A DNA stretch of 64,000 nucleotides from JBBROS01 sp965217935 (GCA_965217935.1 OZ244581.1:4340001-4404000); one strand, 5' to 3'. Shown: positions 34,458 to 43,770, counted from the first letter of the stretch. A program made the numbers and translations. Notes: a model not told the origin generated them from the letters alone.

Positions 34458-37100
34458 TCAGAACGGCTGCAGCAGCCGGTCGATGTAGTCGAGCTCCGGC
34501 TTGGGCCGGCTGCGCTCCGCGCCCCGCTTGCGCAACTCGTCCTGCAGCGCCCGCGTGCGCGCCTGCTCCATCTGGTCCGGCACGCGGGTGCTGTCGCTCT
34601 CGTCCGTCCCGCTGGACCCGTCCTGGTTCAGCTCGCGGCCGAGCGGGTCGCGCGGCACGCCGCGGCGGCGGTCGGCGTTCTGCCGCTGGCCCGGGCGCGG
34701 GCCTCTGGTCATGCCGGGGCCGTTGCCCCGGGCGTCGCCGTCCTCGCCGTCGCCCATCTGGCCGTCCTGCCCGCCTTGCCCCTCCTGGCCCTCGCTCATC
34801 TGCCCCGGCTGGTCGCCGCGCCCGAATTGCCGGGCCATCTGCTGCGCCATCGCCCGGCCGCCTTTCTGCAGCGCCTCGATCGCCCGCTGCTGGGCCGCGC
34901 CCGCCGGCCCGTCCCGGCCGTCCGCCATCGCCTGCCCGGCCTCCCGCATCGCCATGTCCGCCTCCCCGAGCGGGGCCGGGACCTGTCCGGTCAACTCCCC
35001 GAACTGCTGCATCAGCTCGCCCAATGCCCGGCGCATCGCCTTCTGCACGGCCTGGTCGCGCGTTCGGTCCGCCTGCTGCTGCTGGGCGCGCGCCGGGGCG
35101 TCCTGCTCGCTGCGGGGGCGCTCCAGCATCGGGCCGGGCCGCATGTCCGGCCCGAGCCCGCGCGGGCGCTGCTCCGCGCCGTCCCGCGCCCGGCTGCGGT
35201 CCAGCAGCCCGCCCTCGCGCTGCACCAGGTCCTGCACCGCGCCGGTCTGCTGCTTGCCCTGTTCGCGCTTTTCCGCGTTGCGCTTCTCGCGGTCCTCGCC
35301 GGTCTCCGGGCGGGCGTTCTGCAACTGCTCCAGCAGCTTCTCCAGTTCCGCCATTTGTTTCTGGGCGTCGTCCATCCGGCCTTGCCGGGCCGCGTCGCGC
35401 ATCTCCTTGGCCATCCGGTCCAGCTCGCGCGCGTCCATCTGCGGCGCCTGCGGGTCGAACGGCTGGATGTCGCCGTCCCGCCGGGCCTGCTGCATCAGCG
35501 CCTCGAGCCGTTTCTGGATCGCGTCCCGCAGCTCCTGGATGCGTTTGTCCAACTCCGCCTGCTTCTCCGCATCGGCCGGGTTCCGCTTCGTCTCCTGCAT
35601 CGCGTCGCGCATCGCCTGCCGCGCCGCCTCCAGCGCCTTCGCCGTCCGCTCGGCCGCGTTCTCCTCCAGCGACAGCGCCAGCATCCACATCCGCTCCTGC
35701 GCCTCGTCCACCGCCTCCTGCCCGTGCCCCCGCGCCAGCAATGCGGAGATGGCGTGCAGGTTCAGCAGCACGCTGAAGGAGTTGTCGAACAAGCCGGGGT
35801 GCTGCTCGATGATGCCCAACGCCTCCTGCGCCGTGCGCCGGTCGTCCGGCGCCCGGCTGAGCTGCTTGCGAACCGCGATCACCGCCTGCGCCACGGGGTG
35901 CTGGAACGCGCGCTCCGGCAGCACGAACTCCGCCTCGCCGCTGCGCCCCGTCTGTCCGGCCGCGTCCTTTGCCGCGAGCCGCGCCACGACCGGCAGCCCG
36001 GCCCAGGGGTTGGGCGTGAGGTCCTGCACGAACGCGCCGTGCGGCTGCCTCGGGCTGCCTCCCAGCGGCGCGTTCAGCAGCACCGGCGGCGCGTCCGGCC
36101 GGTCCTTCAGGCGCAGCTCGGCCTGCACGCCCACCACCCCGTAGTCGTCCTTGGCCTGCCACGCCATCCGCGTGCGCGCGACCGGCCCGTCGCCATCCGG
36201 CAACGGCCCGGGAGGCTCGGCGAAGGCGATTTCCGGCGGCTGGTCCGGGATCACGCTCAGGTCCCACTGCGCCACGGTCTGCCCGGCCCGCCGCACCGAT
36301 AAAAGGCCGGAGGCCGTCAAATCCCGTTGCGCCTGCCAGCTCGCGGCGTCCAGCGCATGGAACGCCGTCTTGTCATCGCCGAGCGTCAAGTCCGGGCTGC
36401 CGCGCCCGCCGGTGACGCTGATTGTCAGATGCGAGCCCGCCGGCGCCGAGACGGCCGCCGTTCCGGGCTGCAGAAACATCGGCGGCAGGCCGGTGTATGC
36501 CGGCGGGGTGGCCCACGCCTGCACCACCGTCCCCGGCCCGGCCGGAGCGGACGGCAGCCCCGGATAGACCGCTGCCCACAGACGCGCCGGGCCATCCGCG
36601 CCGGCGATGACCCAGGCCGCCGCCAGCCCGACCACGGCCAGGCCGCGCAGCGCCCAACGGTCCCGCCGGGCCAGGCCGGGCCGGGGCCGTCCGACGCGCA
36701 GGCGCTTGACCTGCCGCAGCAGCCGGGCCTGATGCACCTGCCAGACCGCCGCCGCCTCGGGGGATTGCCTGGCCGGGCGGTCCTGCAAGGCCGAGAGCGG
36801 GCGATGGCGCAGCCCCGATTCGCGCTCCAGCCGCCGTTCGGCCGCCGCTTCGCCCGGAGGCTCGACCTGCCGCAACCCGCGCCAGAGCAGCCAGCCGGCG
36901 CCGGCGAGCGCCGCGAGGGGCAGGGCCAAGCGCGGCCACGGCGGCAGCCAGGCCGGCAGGTCGAGCAGCGCTGCGATCAGATAGGCGGCAATGACGCCCA
37001 ATGCGGGCCATGCCGCGGGCCAAAGCTGCTCGAACCACAGCGCGGCCTTGGCCAGCGCCCGCTTGTTCGCCAGCCCCGGCGGCGTGGGCGGGGCCGTCAT
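34458..37100 (-). CDS. DUF4175 (TIGR02302-type) membrane protein
   Basis: An 880-aa protein with two N-terminal membrane segments (about residues 25-75), a further hydrophobic segment near residue 145, a large periplasmic part, and a C-terminal half rich in Gln, Arg and Glu with long predicted coiled-coil helices (about residues 470-760). The tail is Gly/Gln/Asp-rich and low complexity (GQMSEGQEGQGGQDGQ). The family is alphaproteobacterial and of unknown function. The start overlaps the lysA stop (ATGA), as seen in related genomes where it follows lysA. Confidence 0.85.
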   Translation of the reverse strand: MTAPPTPPGLANKRALAKAALWFEQLWPAAWPALGVIAAYLIAALLDLPAWLPPWPRLALPLAALAGAGWLLWRGLRQVEPPGEAAAERRLERESGLRHRPLSALQDRPARQSPEAAAVWQVHQARLLRQVKRLRVGRPRPGLARRDRWALRGLAVVGLAAAWVIAGADGPARLWAAVYPGLPSAPAGPGTVVQAWATPPAYTGLPPMFLQPGTAAVSAPAGSHLTISVTGGRGSPDLTLGDDKTAFHALDAASWQAQRDLTASGLLSVRRAGQTVAQWDLSVIPDQPPEIAFAEPPGPLPDGDGPVARTRMAWQAKDDYGVVGVQAELRLKDRPDAPPVLLNAPLGGSPRQPHGAFVQDLTPNPWAGLPVVARLAAKDAAGQTGRSGEAEFVLPERAFQHPVAQAVIAVRKQLSRAPDDRRTAQEALGIIEQHPGLFDNSFSVLLNLHAISALLARGHGQEAVDEAQERMWMLALSLEENAAERTAKALEAARQAMRDAMQETKRNPADAEKQAELDKRIQELRDAIQKRLEALMQQARRDGDIQPFDPQAPQMDARELDRMAKEMRDAARQGRMDDAQKQMAELEKLLEQLQNARPETGEDREKRNAEKREQGKQQTGAVQDLVQREGGLLDRSRARDGAEQRPRGLGPDMRPGPMLERPRSEQDAPARAQQQQADRTRDQAVQKAMRRALGELMQQFGELTGQVPAPLGEADMAMREAGQAMADGRDGPAGAAQQRAIEALQKGGRAMAQQMARQFGRGDQPGQMSEGQEGQGGQDGQMGDGEDGDARGNGPGMTRGPRPGQRQNADRRRGVPRDPLGRELNQDGSSGTDESDSTRVPDQMEQARTRALQDELRKRGAERSRPKPELDYIDRLLQPF

Positions 37101-38428
37101 ACGGCCCAGCCCGGCGCCGTCTCGCCGGCCCAAAGGCTCTCGACCGTCTGGCGCTCGCGGATCACCGACCATCGATCCCGGTCGACCATCACCTCGGCCG
37201 CCAGCGGACGCGCATTGTAGGTGGAGCTCATCACCGAACCATACGCGCCCGCATCCAGGATCGCCACACGCGCGTGCATCCCGAGCGCCGGCAGCGCCCG
37301 GGCGCGCGCGAACGTGTCCGCGCTCTCGCACACCGGCCCGACGACGTCCGCCGCCGACGCCTCGCCCGCCGCATCGGCCGCGCTCAAGGGCACGATCCCG
37401 TGCCAGGCGTCATACATGGCGGGCCGCAACAGGTCGTTCATCGCCGCGTCCAGCACGACGAACCGGCGTGCCGCCGTGCGCTTCTCCAGCAGCACCGAGG
37501 CCAGCAGCACGCCGGCCTGGCCCACCAGCCAGCGCCCCGGCTCGACCGCGACCTCCACGTCCAGAGATCCGAACGCCGCGGCGATCGCCTCCGCCAACGC
37601 CGCGGCGCTTCCCTCGGCCTCGTTGCGGTAGCCGATCCCGAGACCGCCGCCGCAGTCCACTGCCCGGACGGCCTGCCCGTTTGCCCGCAGCGCCCGCATC
37701 AGGTCCGCCGCCCGGGCGAACGCCGCGCGATACGGGGCCATCGAGGTGATCTGGCTGCCGATATGCAGGGCGAGCCCGACCGGCTCGACGCCCGGCAACG
37801 CCGCCGCTTGCGCGTAAAGCCCGGCCGCCTCGGCGCAGCCGATCCCGAACTTGTTCTCCGCCTTGCCCGTCGTGATCTTGGCGTGGGTTCCCGCGTCCAC
37901 GTCCGGATTGATCCGCAACGCCACGTGCGCCGTTCGCCCCATCGAGGAGGCGATGCCGGACAGCATCGCCAGCTCCTCGGCGCTTTCGACGTTGATCTGC
38001 CCGACGCCGCTCTCGAGCGCCAGCCGCACCTCCCATCCGGCCTTGCCCACGCCGGAGAACACCACGTCCGCGGCGGCGATCCCGGCCTGCAACGCCCGCC
38101 GCAGCTCCCCCCCGCTCACCACGTCGGCGCCGGCGCCCCTGGCGCGCATCAACCCCAGCACGGCCAGGTGGTCGTTCGCCTTGACCGCGTAATGCACCCG
38201 CGCCCGCAGCCCGGCCCCGGCCAGGGCCGATTGCAGGTCTCGCAGCCGCCCGCGCACGTGTCCCGCCGAGATGACCCAGACCGGCGTGCCAACGGCATCC
38301 GCCACCGCTTGCAGCGGCACGTCCTCCAGCAGCAGCCCGTCCGCTGCGTGCATCGACAAATGGGGCCGGGCCGAGATCAGTTCGGCGATCGTTGGATCGG
38401 CGTTGTCGGGGAGGAGGGCGGCGGACAT
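37097..38428 (-). CDS. lysA: Diaminopimelate decarboxylase
   Basis: Decarboxylates meso-diaminopimelate to lysine. The 443-aa PLP enzyme has the PLP lysine in VHYAVKANDHLA, the glycine-rich VDCGGGLGIGY, EPGRWLVGQAG, and the C-terminal active-site segment VCESADTFARAR with the catalytic Cys. Its stop overlaps the DUF4175 gene. It follows argH-lptM on the same strand with a cupin gene between them. Confidence 0.97.
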   Translation of the reverse strand: MSAALLPDNADPTIAELISARPHLSMHAADGLLLEDVPLQAVADAVGTPVWVISAGHVRGRLRDLQSALAGAGLRARVHYAVKANDHLAVLGLMRARGAGADVVSGGELRRALQAGIAAADVVFSGVGKAGWEVRLALESGVGQINVESAEELAMLSGIASSMGRTAHVALRINPDVDAGTHAKITTGKAENKFGIGCAEAAGLYAQAAALPGVEPVGLALHIGSQITSMAPYRAAFARAADLMRALRANGQAVRAVDCGGGLGIGYRNEAEGSAAALAEAIAAAFGSLDVEVAVEPGRWLVGQAGVLLASVLLEKRTAARRFVVLDAAMNDLLRPAMYDAWHGIVPLSAADAAGEASAADVVGPVCESADTFARARALPALGMHARVAILDAGAYGSVMSSTYNARPLAAEVMVDRDRWSVIRERQTVESLWAGETAPGWAV

Positions 38429-38650
38429 GGCCCAGACTACGCGGCCCGCGCCGGGGAGTCATCGGCTGAGGCGGGCCAAGCCCAGAAATCCCGCAAGCGC
38501 CGGTTCGTCCATCTAGCCGATACGAAGGCCGGCTTCGCCGCGCGGCATGGCGGCCGCCTTGTCCACCATCCCCTGCGGCGGCAATTGAAGTCCAGTTTCG
38601 TCGCCCGGCCCCGACGCTATCTTGAGACGCGGCGTCTCGCAGAATGACGC

Positions 38651-39064
38651 TTAGTGGATCGGGTCCAAGAACGGCGTGCCCGGCTTGGCGACGTACATGA
38701 TCACCACGCGCGTTGTCTCGCGCGTGCTCCGGTTGTGGCCGGTCATGCGGACGTTGGGCGGCTCCACCATGGCGCCGCCCGCCTGAACCGTCATCGTCTC
38801 GCGCCCTTCCATGTCCAGCGTAAAGGCGCCCTCAATGACGTAAACAGTCACGGGGAAACGGTGCGTGTGGAACACCGTGCTCTGGCCGGGGGCGATAGCG
38901 GCCGTGAGAACCTGCACGTCCTGCCGCTCGCCCTCAGGCATGCCCTCGACCGTTTCGCGGAGCACGAGGCGAGGCCGTGCTTGCTCCTGCTGCGCCGCCG
39001 CTGCGAAAGACAGGCCGGCAATCAGTGCCCCGAGCGCAGCGGATAATCGCGAAACCCGGCTCAC
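38651..39064 (-). CDS. Exported cupin-domain protein
   Basis: A 137-aa protein with a signal peptide (LSAALGALIAGLSFAAAAQ) and a single cupin fold: STVFHTHRFPVTVYVIEGAF gives the metal-binding His and Glu residues of motif 1, and PPNVRMTGHNRS gives motif 2. The GTG at 39064 was chosen because a strong AGGAGGGG site lies 8 nt upstream. It interrupts the usual argH-lptM-lysA order and may be a lineage insertion. A 7-bp hairpin (38624-38638) lies just after the stop but has no T-run. Confidence 0.72.
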   Translation of the reverse strand: MSRVSRLSAALGALIAGLSFAAAAQQEQARPRLVLRETVEGMPEGERQDVQVLTAAIAPGQSTVFHTHRFPVTVYVIEGAFTLDMEGRETMTVQAGGAMVEPPNVRMTGHNRSTRETTRVVIMYVAKPGTPFLDPIH

Positions 39065-39186
39065 TTCGCCCCCTCCTGCCAATCGGCAGACCAGTTAGCG
39101 CGTGGCCGGCCCGGCGGAGCAAGCGAAATCGCAAGCGAGCAATACTGAACCTCGTTTCAAGCTGAGACACTCTCGACCGAGGCGGT

Positions 39187-39309
39187 TTAGCGCGACGGAT
39201 ACGTCCGGGGATAGGTCACTTCGCTCGCCGGACCCGGCGCCGCGGGTCCGCCCCGCTTGCCGCATCCGGCGAGCATGGCCAAGGCCGCCAGCATCAACAA
39301 CACCCTCAC
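39187..39309 (-). CDS. Small lipoprotein, LptM-like
   Basis: A 40-aa protein with a signal peptide and lipobox LAGC (Cys at residue 16), followed by GKRGGPAAPGP and TYPRTYP. Short lipoproteins of this form sit between argH and lysA in many alphaproteobacteria and resemble LptM, a helper in LptD outer-membrane assembly; that role is inference. The GTG start overlaps the argH stop (GTGA). Confidence 0.8.
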   Translation of the reverse strand: MRVLLMLAALAMLAGCGKRGGPAAPGPASEVTYPRTYPSR

Positions 39310-40745
39310 CGCAAGGCCTCCCGCCACCGCGCCGCCTGCGCCGCCACGTTCGGCGGCGCGGTTCCCCCGTAGCTCGTCCGGCTCGCGACCGAAGCCTCGA
39401 CGGTCAGCACCTCGAACACGTCCGGCGTGATCCTTGCCTCCTCCGCCTGCATCTCCGCGAGGGTCAACTCCGACAGCGCCGCGCCTCGGGCCTCCGCCCG
39501 GGCCACCAGCCGCCCCGTCACGTGATGCGCGGTGCGGAACGGCAGCTTCAAGACCCGCACCAGCCAATCCGCCAGGTCGGTCGCCGTCGCGAACCCGCTT
39601 CCCGCCAGCGCCCGCATCCGCCCCGTGTCGGCCTGCATGTCCCGCACCATGCCTCCCATCGCCGCCAGGCAGAGGCTCAAGGCGTCGGCCGCGTCGAACA
39701 CCGGCTCCTTGTCTTCCTGCATGTCCTTGGCATAGGCCAGCGGCAGGCCCTTCATCACCGTGAGCAATCCCATGAGCGCCCCGAACACGCGCCCCGTCTT
39801 GGCCCGCGCCAGCTCCGCCGCGTCCGGGTTGCGCTTCTGCGGCATGATGCTGCTGCCGGTCGTGAACGCATCCGACAGCCGGATGAACCCGAACGGGGCG
39901 CTGCACCAGACGATGATCTCCTCGGCCAGCCGCGACAGGTGCATGGCGCACACCGATGCCGCCGCCAGGAACTCGATGGCGAAATCCCGGTCCGACACCG
40001 CGTCCAGCGAATTCGCCGCCGGGCGGTCGAACCCCAGGCTTTCCGCCGTCATCGCCCGGTCGATCGGGAAGCTCGTGCCCGCCAGCGCCGCCGAGCCTAG
40101 CGGGCATTCGTTCATGCGCCGCCGCGCGTCCGCCAGGCGCCCCCGGTCGCGCGCCAGCATCTCCACGTAGGCCAGCAGGTGATGCCCGAACGTCACCGGC
40201 TGGGCCGTCTGCAGGTGGGTGAAGCCTGGCATCGGGTCGCCCGAATGCTCCGCCGCCCGGTCGGCCAGCGCCCGCATCAGGTCCGCGACCTGCCCGTCCA
40301 GGCCGTCGATGCAGTCCCGCACCCAGAGCCGGAAACCGGTCGCCACCTGGTCGTTGCGGCTCCGCGCCGTATGCAGGCGCTTGCCCGCCTCGCCCACCCG
40401 CTCCACCAGCCGGGCCTCGATGTTCATGTGAATGTCTTCGAGCGCGTCGGTGAAGTCGAACCGTCCCGCCTCGATCTCGCCGGCGATGCCCGCCAGGCCC
40501 TGCTGGATCGCGGCCTCGTCCGCCGGCTCGATCACCCCGGCCCGCGCCAGCATCGCCGCGTGCGCCAGGCTGCCGCGGATGTCCTGGCGCCACATCTTGC
40601 AGTCGAAGCCGATCGACGCATTGATGTCCTGCATGACCACCGAAGGCCCGCGCGCGAACCGGCCTCCCCACTGCGCGTTCGCCTCGGCATTGCGCCGCCC
40701 GTCTTCCGGATGCCCTGCTTCGCTCAAGGACGCACCATGACCCAA
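39306..40745 (-). CDS. argH: Argininosuccinate lyase
   Basis: Splits argininosuccinate into arginine and fumarate. The protein shows WGGRFARGP near the N-terminus, the central TARSRNDQVATGFRLW, MPGFTHLQTAQPVTFGHHLL, and the fumarase/lyase signature GSSIMPQKRNPDAAE (about residues 290-305). The maximal start at 40745 overlaps the divergent tlpA start by 9 nt, so a later start, for example TTG at 40727, is likely; family members begin only a few residues before WGGRF. Confidence 0.95.
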   Translation of the reverse strand: MGHGASLSEAGHPEDGRRNAEANAQWGGRFARGPSVVMQDINASIGFDCKMWRQDIRGSLAHAAMLARAGVIEPADEAAIQQGLAGIAGEIEAGRFDFTDALEDIHMNIEARLVERVGEAGKRLHTARSRNDQVATGFRLWVRDCIDGLDGQVADLMRALADRAAEHSGDPMPGFTHLQTAQPVTFGHHLLAYVEMLARDRGRLADARRRMNECPLGSAALAGTSFPIDRAMTAESLGFDRPAANSLDAVSDRDFAIEFLAAASVCAMHLSRLAEEIIVWCSAPFGFIRLSDAFTTGSSIMPQKRNPDAAELARAKTGRVFGALMGLLTVMKGLPLAYAKDMQEDKEPVFDAADALSLCLAAMGGMVRDMQADTGRMRALAGSGFATATDLADWLVRVLKLPFRTAHHVTGRLVARAEARGAALSELTLAEMQAEEARITPDVFEVLTVEASVASRTSYGGTAPPNVAAQAARWREALR

Positions 40746-41294
40746 CTCCCCCGCCGTGCCCTGCTCGCGGCCGCAGCGACCCTAGCCTCGGCGTCCCTGC
40801 CGCGCAATTCAGGGGCCGCTTCCAAGCTGCCCGGCCTCGGCCGCCTCAGCCTCAGCACGCCGGGGGCGGCATTGCCGCCGTTCTCCTTCAGCCTTGCCGA
40901 CGGCGCCGGGCGGCATATCGCCGACTACGCCGGGCGCGGCGTCGTGCTCAACTTCTGGGCCACCTGGTGCATTCCCTGCAAGGCGGAGATGCCCGCGCTC
41001 GACCAGCTCGCCGCCGCGGTCGAGGGCTATGGCATCGCGGTGCTGCCCCTCTCGTCGGACCGGGCCGGGGCCTCGGCCGTCGAGGCCTATTACCTTAAAT
41101 GGGACCTGCAGCATCTGCCGGTCCTGCTCGACAAATCGGGCGCTGCCGCGCGCGCGCTTGGCACGAGAGGCATACCGACGACCGTTCTGATTGATCCAAG
41201 CGGGCTTGAACGGGGCCGTCTCGAAGGGGCTGCGGATTGGTCGAGCCCTGCCGCCGTGGCGGAAATCCGCGCGCTGATCGGGCACTCGGCCTGA
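40737..41294 (+). CDS. tlpA: TlpA/ResA-like thiol:disulfide protein
   Basis: A 185-aa exported thioredoxin-fold protein. The N-terminal signal has RR near residue 6 and a hydrophobic stretch to about residue 28. The redox site is WATWCIPCK (C78 and C81). LPVLLDKSGAAARALGTRGIP contains the cis-Pro loop. Such proteins reduce cytochrome c or cytochrome oxidase assembly factors. It is divergent from argH with overlapping start regions, a synteny seen in related alphaproteobacteria. Confidence 0.9.
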   Translation: MTQLPRRALLAAAATLASASLPRNSGAASKLPGLGRLSLSTPGAALPPFSFSLADGAGRHIADYAGRGVVLNFWATWCIPCKAEMPALDQLAAAVEGYGIAVLPLSSDRAGASAVEAYYLKWDLQHLPVLLDKSGAAARALGTRGIPTTVLIDPSGLERGRLEGAADWSSPAAVAEIRALIGHSA

Positions 41295-41319
41295 TGGGCT
41301 GCACGGCCGGGTCAGGCCG

Positions 41320-41955
41320 TTAGACCTCCAGCGACCCGGCCCGGCGGCCGCGGATCAGGTCCAGGAACTCCCGCCGGGTCGACGGGTCATCGCGGAACGC
41401 CCCCAGCATCCGGCTCGTGACCATGCCCACCCCCGACTTGTGCACGCCGCGGGTCGTCATGCACTGATGCCCGGCCTCGATCACCACCGCCACGCCCCGC
41501 GGCTGCAGCGCCTCGGCGATCGTATCGGCGATCTGCGCCGTCAGACGCTCCTGGATCTGCAGCCGCTTCGCGTACGCATCGACTACCCGCGCCAGCTTGC
41601 TGATGCCCACCACCCGGTCCCGCGGCAGGTAGCCGATGTGGCACAGCCCGATGATCGGCACCATGTGGTGCTCGCAATGGCTCTCGACGCGGATGTCCCG
41701 GAGCAGCACCATCTCGTCGTAGCCCTGGACGTCCTCGAACGTGCGCGCCAGCAGCGACGCCGGGTCAATTGAATATCCGGCGAACAGCTCGCGATAGGCC
41801 TGCACCACCCGTTTCGGGGTGTCGCGCAAGCCTTCGCGGCGAGGGTCCTCCCCGGCGAGGCGCAGCAGCGTACGCACCGCCGCTTCCGCCTCCTCCTCGC
41901 TCGGCAGCACGCTCGATCTCGGCTGCTCGATCTCCGCCTTCGCGATGCTGGTCAC
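41320..41955 (-). CDS. folE: GTP cyclohydrolase I
   Basis: Converts GTP to dihydroneopterin triphosphate, the entry to folate. The 211-aa type IA enzyme has the zinc site ESHCEHHMVP (near residue 97) plus the second Cys in EAGHQCMTTRGV, the GISKLARVVD motif and the QERLTAQIAD helix. Convergent with tlpA (25 bp between stops). Confidence 0.96.
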   Translation of the reverse strand: MTSIAKAEIEQPRSSVLPSEEEAEAAVRTLLRLAGEDPRREGLRDTPKRVVQAYRELFAGYSIDPASLLARTFEDVQGYDEMVLLRDIRVESHCEHHMVPIIGLCHIGYLPRDRVVGISKLARVVDAYAKRLQIQERLTAQIADTIAEALQPRGVAVVIEAGHQCMTTRGVHKSGVGMVTSRMLGAFRDDPSTRREFLDLIRGRRAGSLEV

Positions 41956-42016
41956 GGGCGCGCACTTTCATAATAATCCGGGATCGATATGGGGCGGGGG
42001 AGCGCGCGGGGCAATC

Positions 42017-42058
42017 TCAATGCACCTGGCTCAATGCACCTGGCTCAATGCACCTGGC
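42017..42058. repeat. 14-bp tandem repeat, three copies, across the apaG stop
   Basis: TCAATGCACCTGGC occurs three times in a row (42017-42030, 42031-42044, 42045-42058). The apaG stop codon and last residues lie in the third copy; the other two are just outside the gene. Confidence 0.9.
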
Positions 42059-42449
42059 GCCCCTGCTCGGGCCAATCGAGGCTGAATGCCGGGATCTCGG
42101 CGTCGAACGCCTCCCCGCTCACCGTCGCGACCATGTGGTACAGCCCTGTCATGATGCCGGACGGCGTCTGCAGCGGCGTGCCGGAGGTATATTCGAACGC
42201 CTCCCCCGGCTCCAGCACCGGCTGCTCGCCCACCACCCCGTCGCCCTGCACCGTCTGCGCCCGTCCGTTCGCGTCGGTGATGCGCCATGTGCGGCGCAGC
42301 AGCTGCACCACCTCGCTGCCGTGGTTCTCGATCCGCACCTGGTAGGCCCACACCCACGTTCCCTGGTCCGGATCGGACTGGTCTTCGAGGAACACCGTCC
42401 GCACTCCGACCCTGATCCCGCGCGTGGTCGCCGAGTACCCGGCCATCAC
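42045..42449 (-). CDS. apaG: ApaG protein
   Basis: A 134-aa ApaG/FN3-like protein linked in other bacteria to Co/Mg resistance and diadenosine polyphosphate metabolism. It has VFLEDQSDPDQGTWVWAYQV, RTWRITDANG and YTSGTPLQTPSGIMTGLYHM, the conserved ApaG C-terminal motif. Start GTG at 42449 (overlapping the metZ stop) or the adjacent ATG at 42446. The stop codon is inside a 14-bp tandem repeat. Confidence 0.94.
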   Translation of the reverse strand: MMAGYSATTRGIRVGVRTVFLEDQSDPDQGTWVWAYQVRIENHGSEVVQLLRRTWRITDANGRAQTVQGDGVVGEQPVLEPGEAFEYTSGTPLQTPSGIMTGLYHMVATVSGEAFDAEIPAFSLDWPEQGRQVH

Positions 42450-43648
42450 TCGGCCGCTCTCGCCGGGCGCGATGCCACCCGGTCCAGCGCCTGCTGCAGG
42501 TCGTCGATCAGGTCCGCCGGGTCTTCGAGGCCGACCGACAGCCGGATCACCCCGTCGCCGATCCCGAGCCGCGCCCGCTCCTCGGTCCCGATCCGCATGT
42601 GCGTCGTCGTCGCCGGATGCGTCGCCAGCGATTTCGAGTCGCCAAGATTGTTCGAGATCGAGATCAGGCCGAAGCCATTCAGCACGGCGAACGCCTCCGC
42701 CTGGCCTACCAGCGCGAACGTCACCATCGTGCCGCCCGCCGACATCTGCGCCATCGCCAGCTCATGCTGCGGATGATCGCGCCGCGCCGGGTAGAGGACC
42801 CGCCGCACGGCCGGATGCGCGGCCAACGCCTCGGCCACCGCGCCCGCCGCGGCCGTCGCCGCGTCCACCCGCAGGCGCAGCGTTTCGATCCCCTTCAGCA
42901 GCGTCCAGGCGTTGAACGGCGACATGCTCGGGCCGGTGTTGCGGACGAACGGCTGCAGCACGTCCTCGACCCACTGCCTGCGGCCCAGCACCGCCCCGCC
43001 CAGCACGCGGCCCTGGCCATCGATGTGCTTGGTGCAGGAATAGACCACCACGTCCGCGCCGAGCTCGAACGGGCGTTGCAGCAGGGGCGTTGCGAACACG
43101 TTGTCCACCACCACCATCGCCCCCGCCCCGTGCGCCAGGTTGCATACGGCCCGCAGGTCCACGATCTCGAGCATCGGGTTGGACGGCGTTTCCAGCAGCA
43201 CCATCGTCGCAGGGCGCGACAGCGCCGCCTGCCAGGCCTGGAGGTCCGCCCCGTCCACGAACTCCGTCTCGATCCCGTAGCGGGGCAGCAACGTCGAGAC
43301 GATCCAGAAGCAGGAGCCGAACAGCGCCCGGCTCGCCACCACCCGGTCGCCGGCCTTGAGGTGCGACAGCATCGCCGCATGGACCGCCGCCATGCCCGTG
43401 GCCGTGGCCCGGCACGCCTCCGCCCCCTCCATCGCCGCCAGCCGCTGCTCGAACATGGCCACCGTCGGGTTGCCGAAGCGCGAGTATTGGTAGTGCTCGA
43501 CGTCTCCGGTGAAGGTCGCCGCGGCCTGCTCGGCGCTGTCGTAGACGAATCCGGAGGTCAGGAACAGGGCCTCGCTCGTCTCCCCGCAGGCGGAGCGGGA
43601 GATGCCGCCGTGAATGGCTTGGGTTGCGGGACGGAATTGCTTGGCCAT
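42446..43648 (-). CDS. metZ: O-succinylhomoserine sulfhydrylase
   Basis: Makes homocysteine from O-succinylhomoserine and sulfide in methionine synthesis. The 400-aa PLP enzyme of the Cys/Met metabolism family has SRFGNPTVAMFEQRLAAMEG, the PLP-lysine segment YSCTKHIDGQGRVLGG, and SVGLEDPADLIDDLQQAL. ATG at 43648 is chosen with AAGG about 10 nt upstream; the open frame continues 19 codons but those are unlike the family. A SAM-II riboswitch lies in its leader (43711-43770). apaG overlaps the stop. Confidence 0.94.
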   Translation of the reverse strand: MAKQFRPATQAIHGGISRSACGETSEALFLTSGFVYDSAEQAAATFTGDVEHYQYSRFGNPTVAMFEQRLAAMEGAEACRATATGMAAVHAAMLSHLKAGDRVVASRALFGSCFWIVSTLLPRYGIETEFVDGADLQAWQAALSRPATMVLLETPSNPMLEIVDLRAVCNLAHGAGAMVVVDNVFATPLLQRPFELGADVVVYSCTKHIDGQGRVLGGAVLGRRQWVEDVLQPFVRNTGPSMSPFNAWTLLKGIETLRLRVDAATAAAGAVAEALAAHPAVRRVLYPARRDHPQHELAMAQMSAGGTMVTFALVGQAEAFAVLNGFGLISISNNLGDSKSLATHPATTTHMRIGTEERARLGIGDGVIRLSVGLEDPADLIDDLQQALDRVASRPARAAE

Positions 43649-43710
43649 GCCGGTCGCCTTATCACAGGGCCGTGGATGCCGGCGGCGTTGGCATCGATGC
43701 CGCACGCCGC

Positions 43711-43770
43711 AGGCCTCTTTAGCGCGCTTCTTTCACCTCGCCGCAATCCGGCCGGACAAATCACGAGGGA
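43711..43770 (-). promoter_or_regulatory. SAM-II riboswitch in the metZ leader
   Basis: Read on the minus strand, CCTCG (43768-43764) and CGAGG (43740-43736) form the P1 stem. The conserved single-stranded tracts follow in the right order: TGATTTG after the 5' P1 arm, ATTGC before the 3' arm, GTGAAA just after it, and GCTAAAGAGG at the end. This is the SAM-II pattern known upstream of alphaproteobacterial met genes. It ends about 62 nt before the metZ start and should reduce metZ expression when S-adenosylmethionine is high. Confidence 0.8.

Noticed and set aside
36327..37220. Plus-strand open frame antisense to the DUF4175 gene
   Set aside because: Arg/Ala/Pro-rich shadow of the real minus-strand gene; no start site or family.
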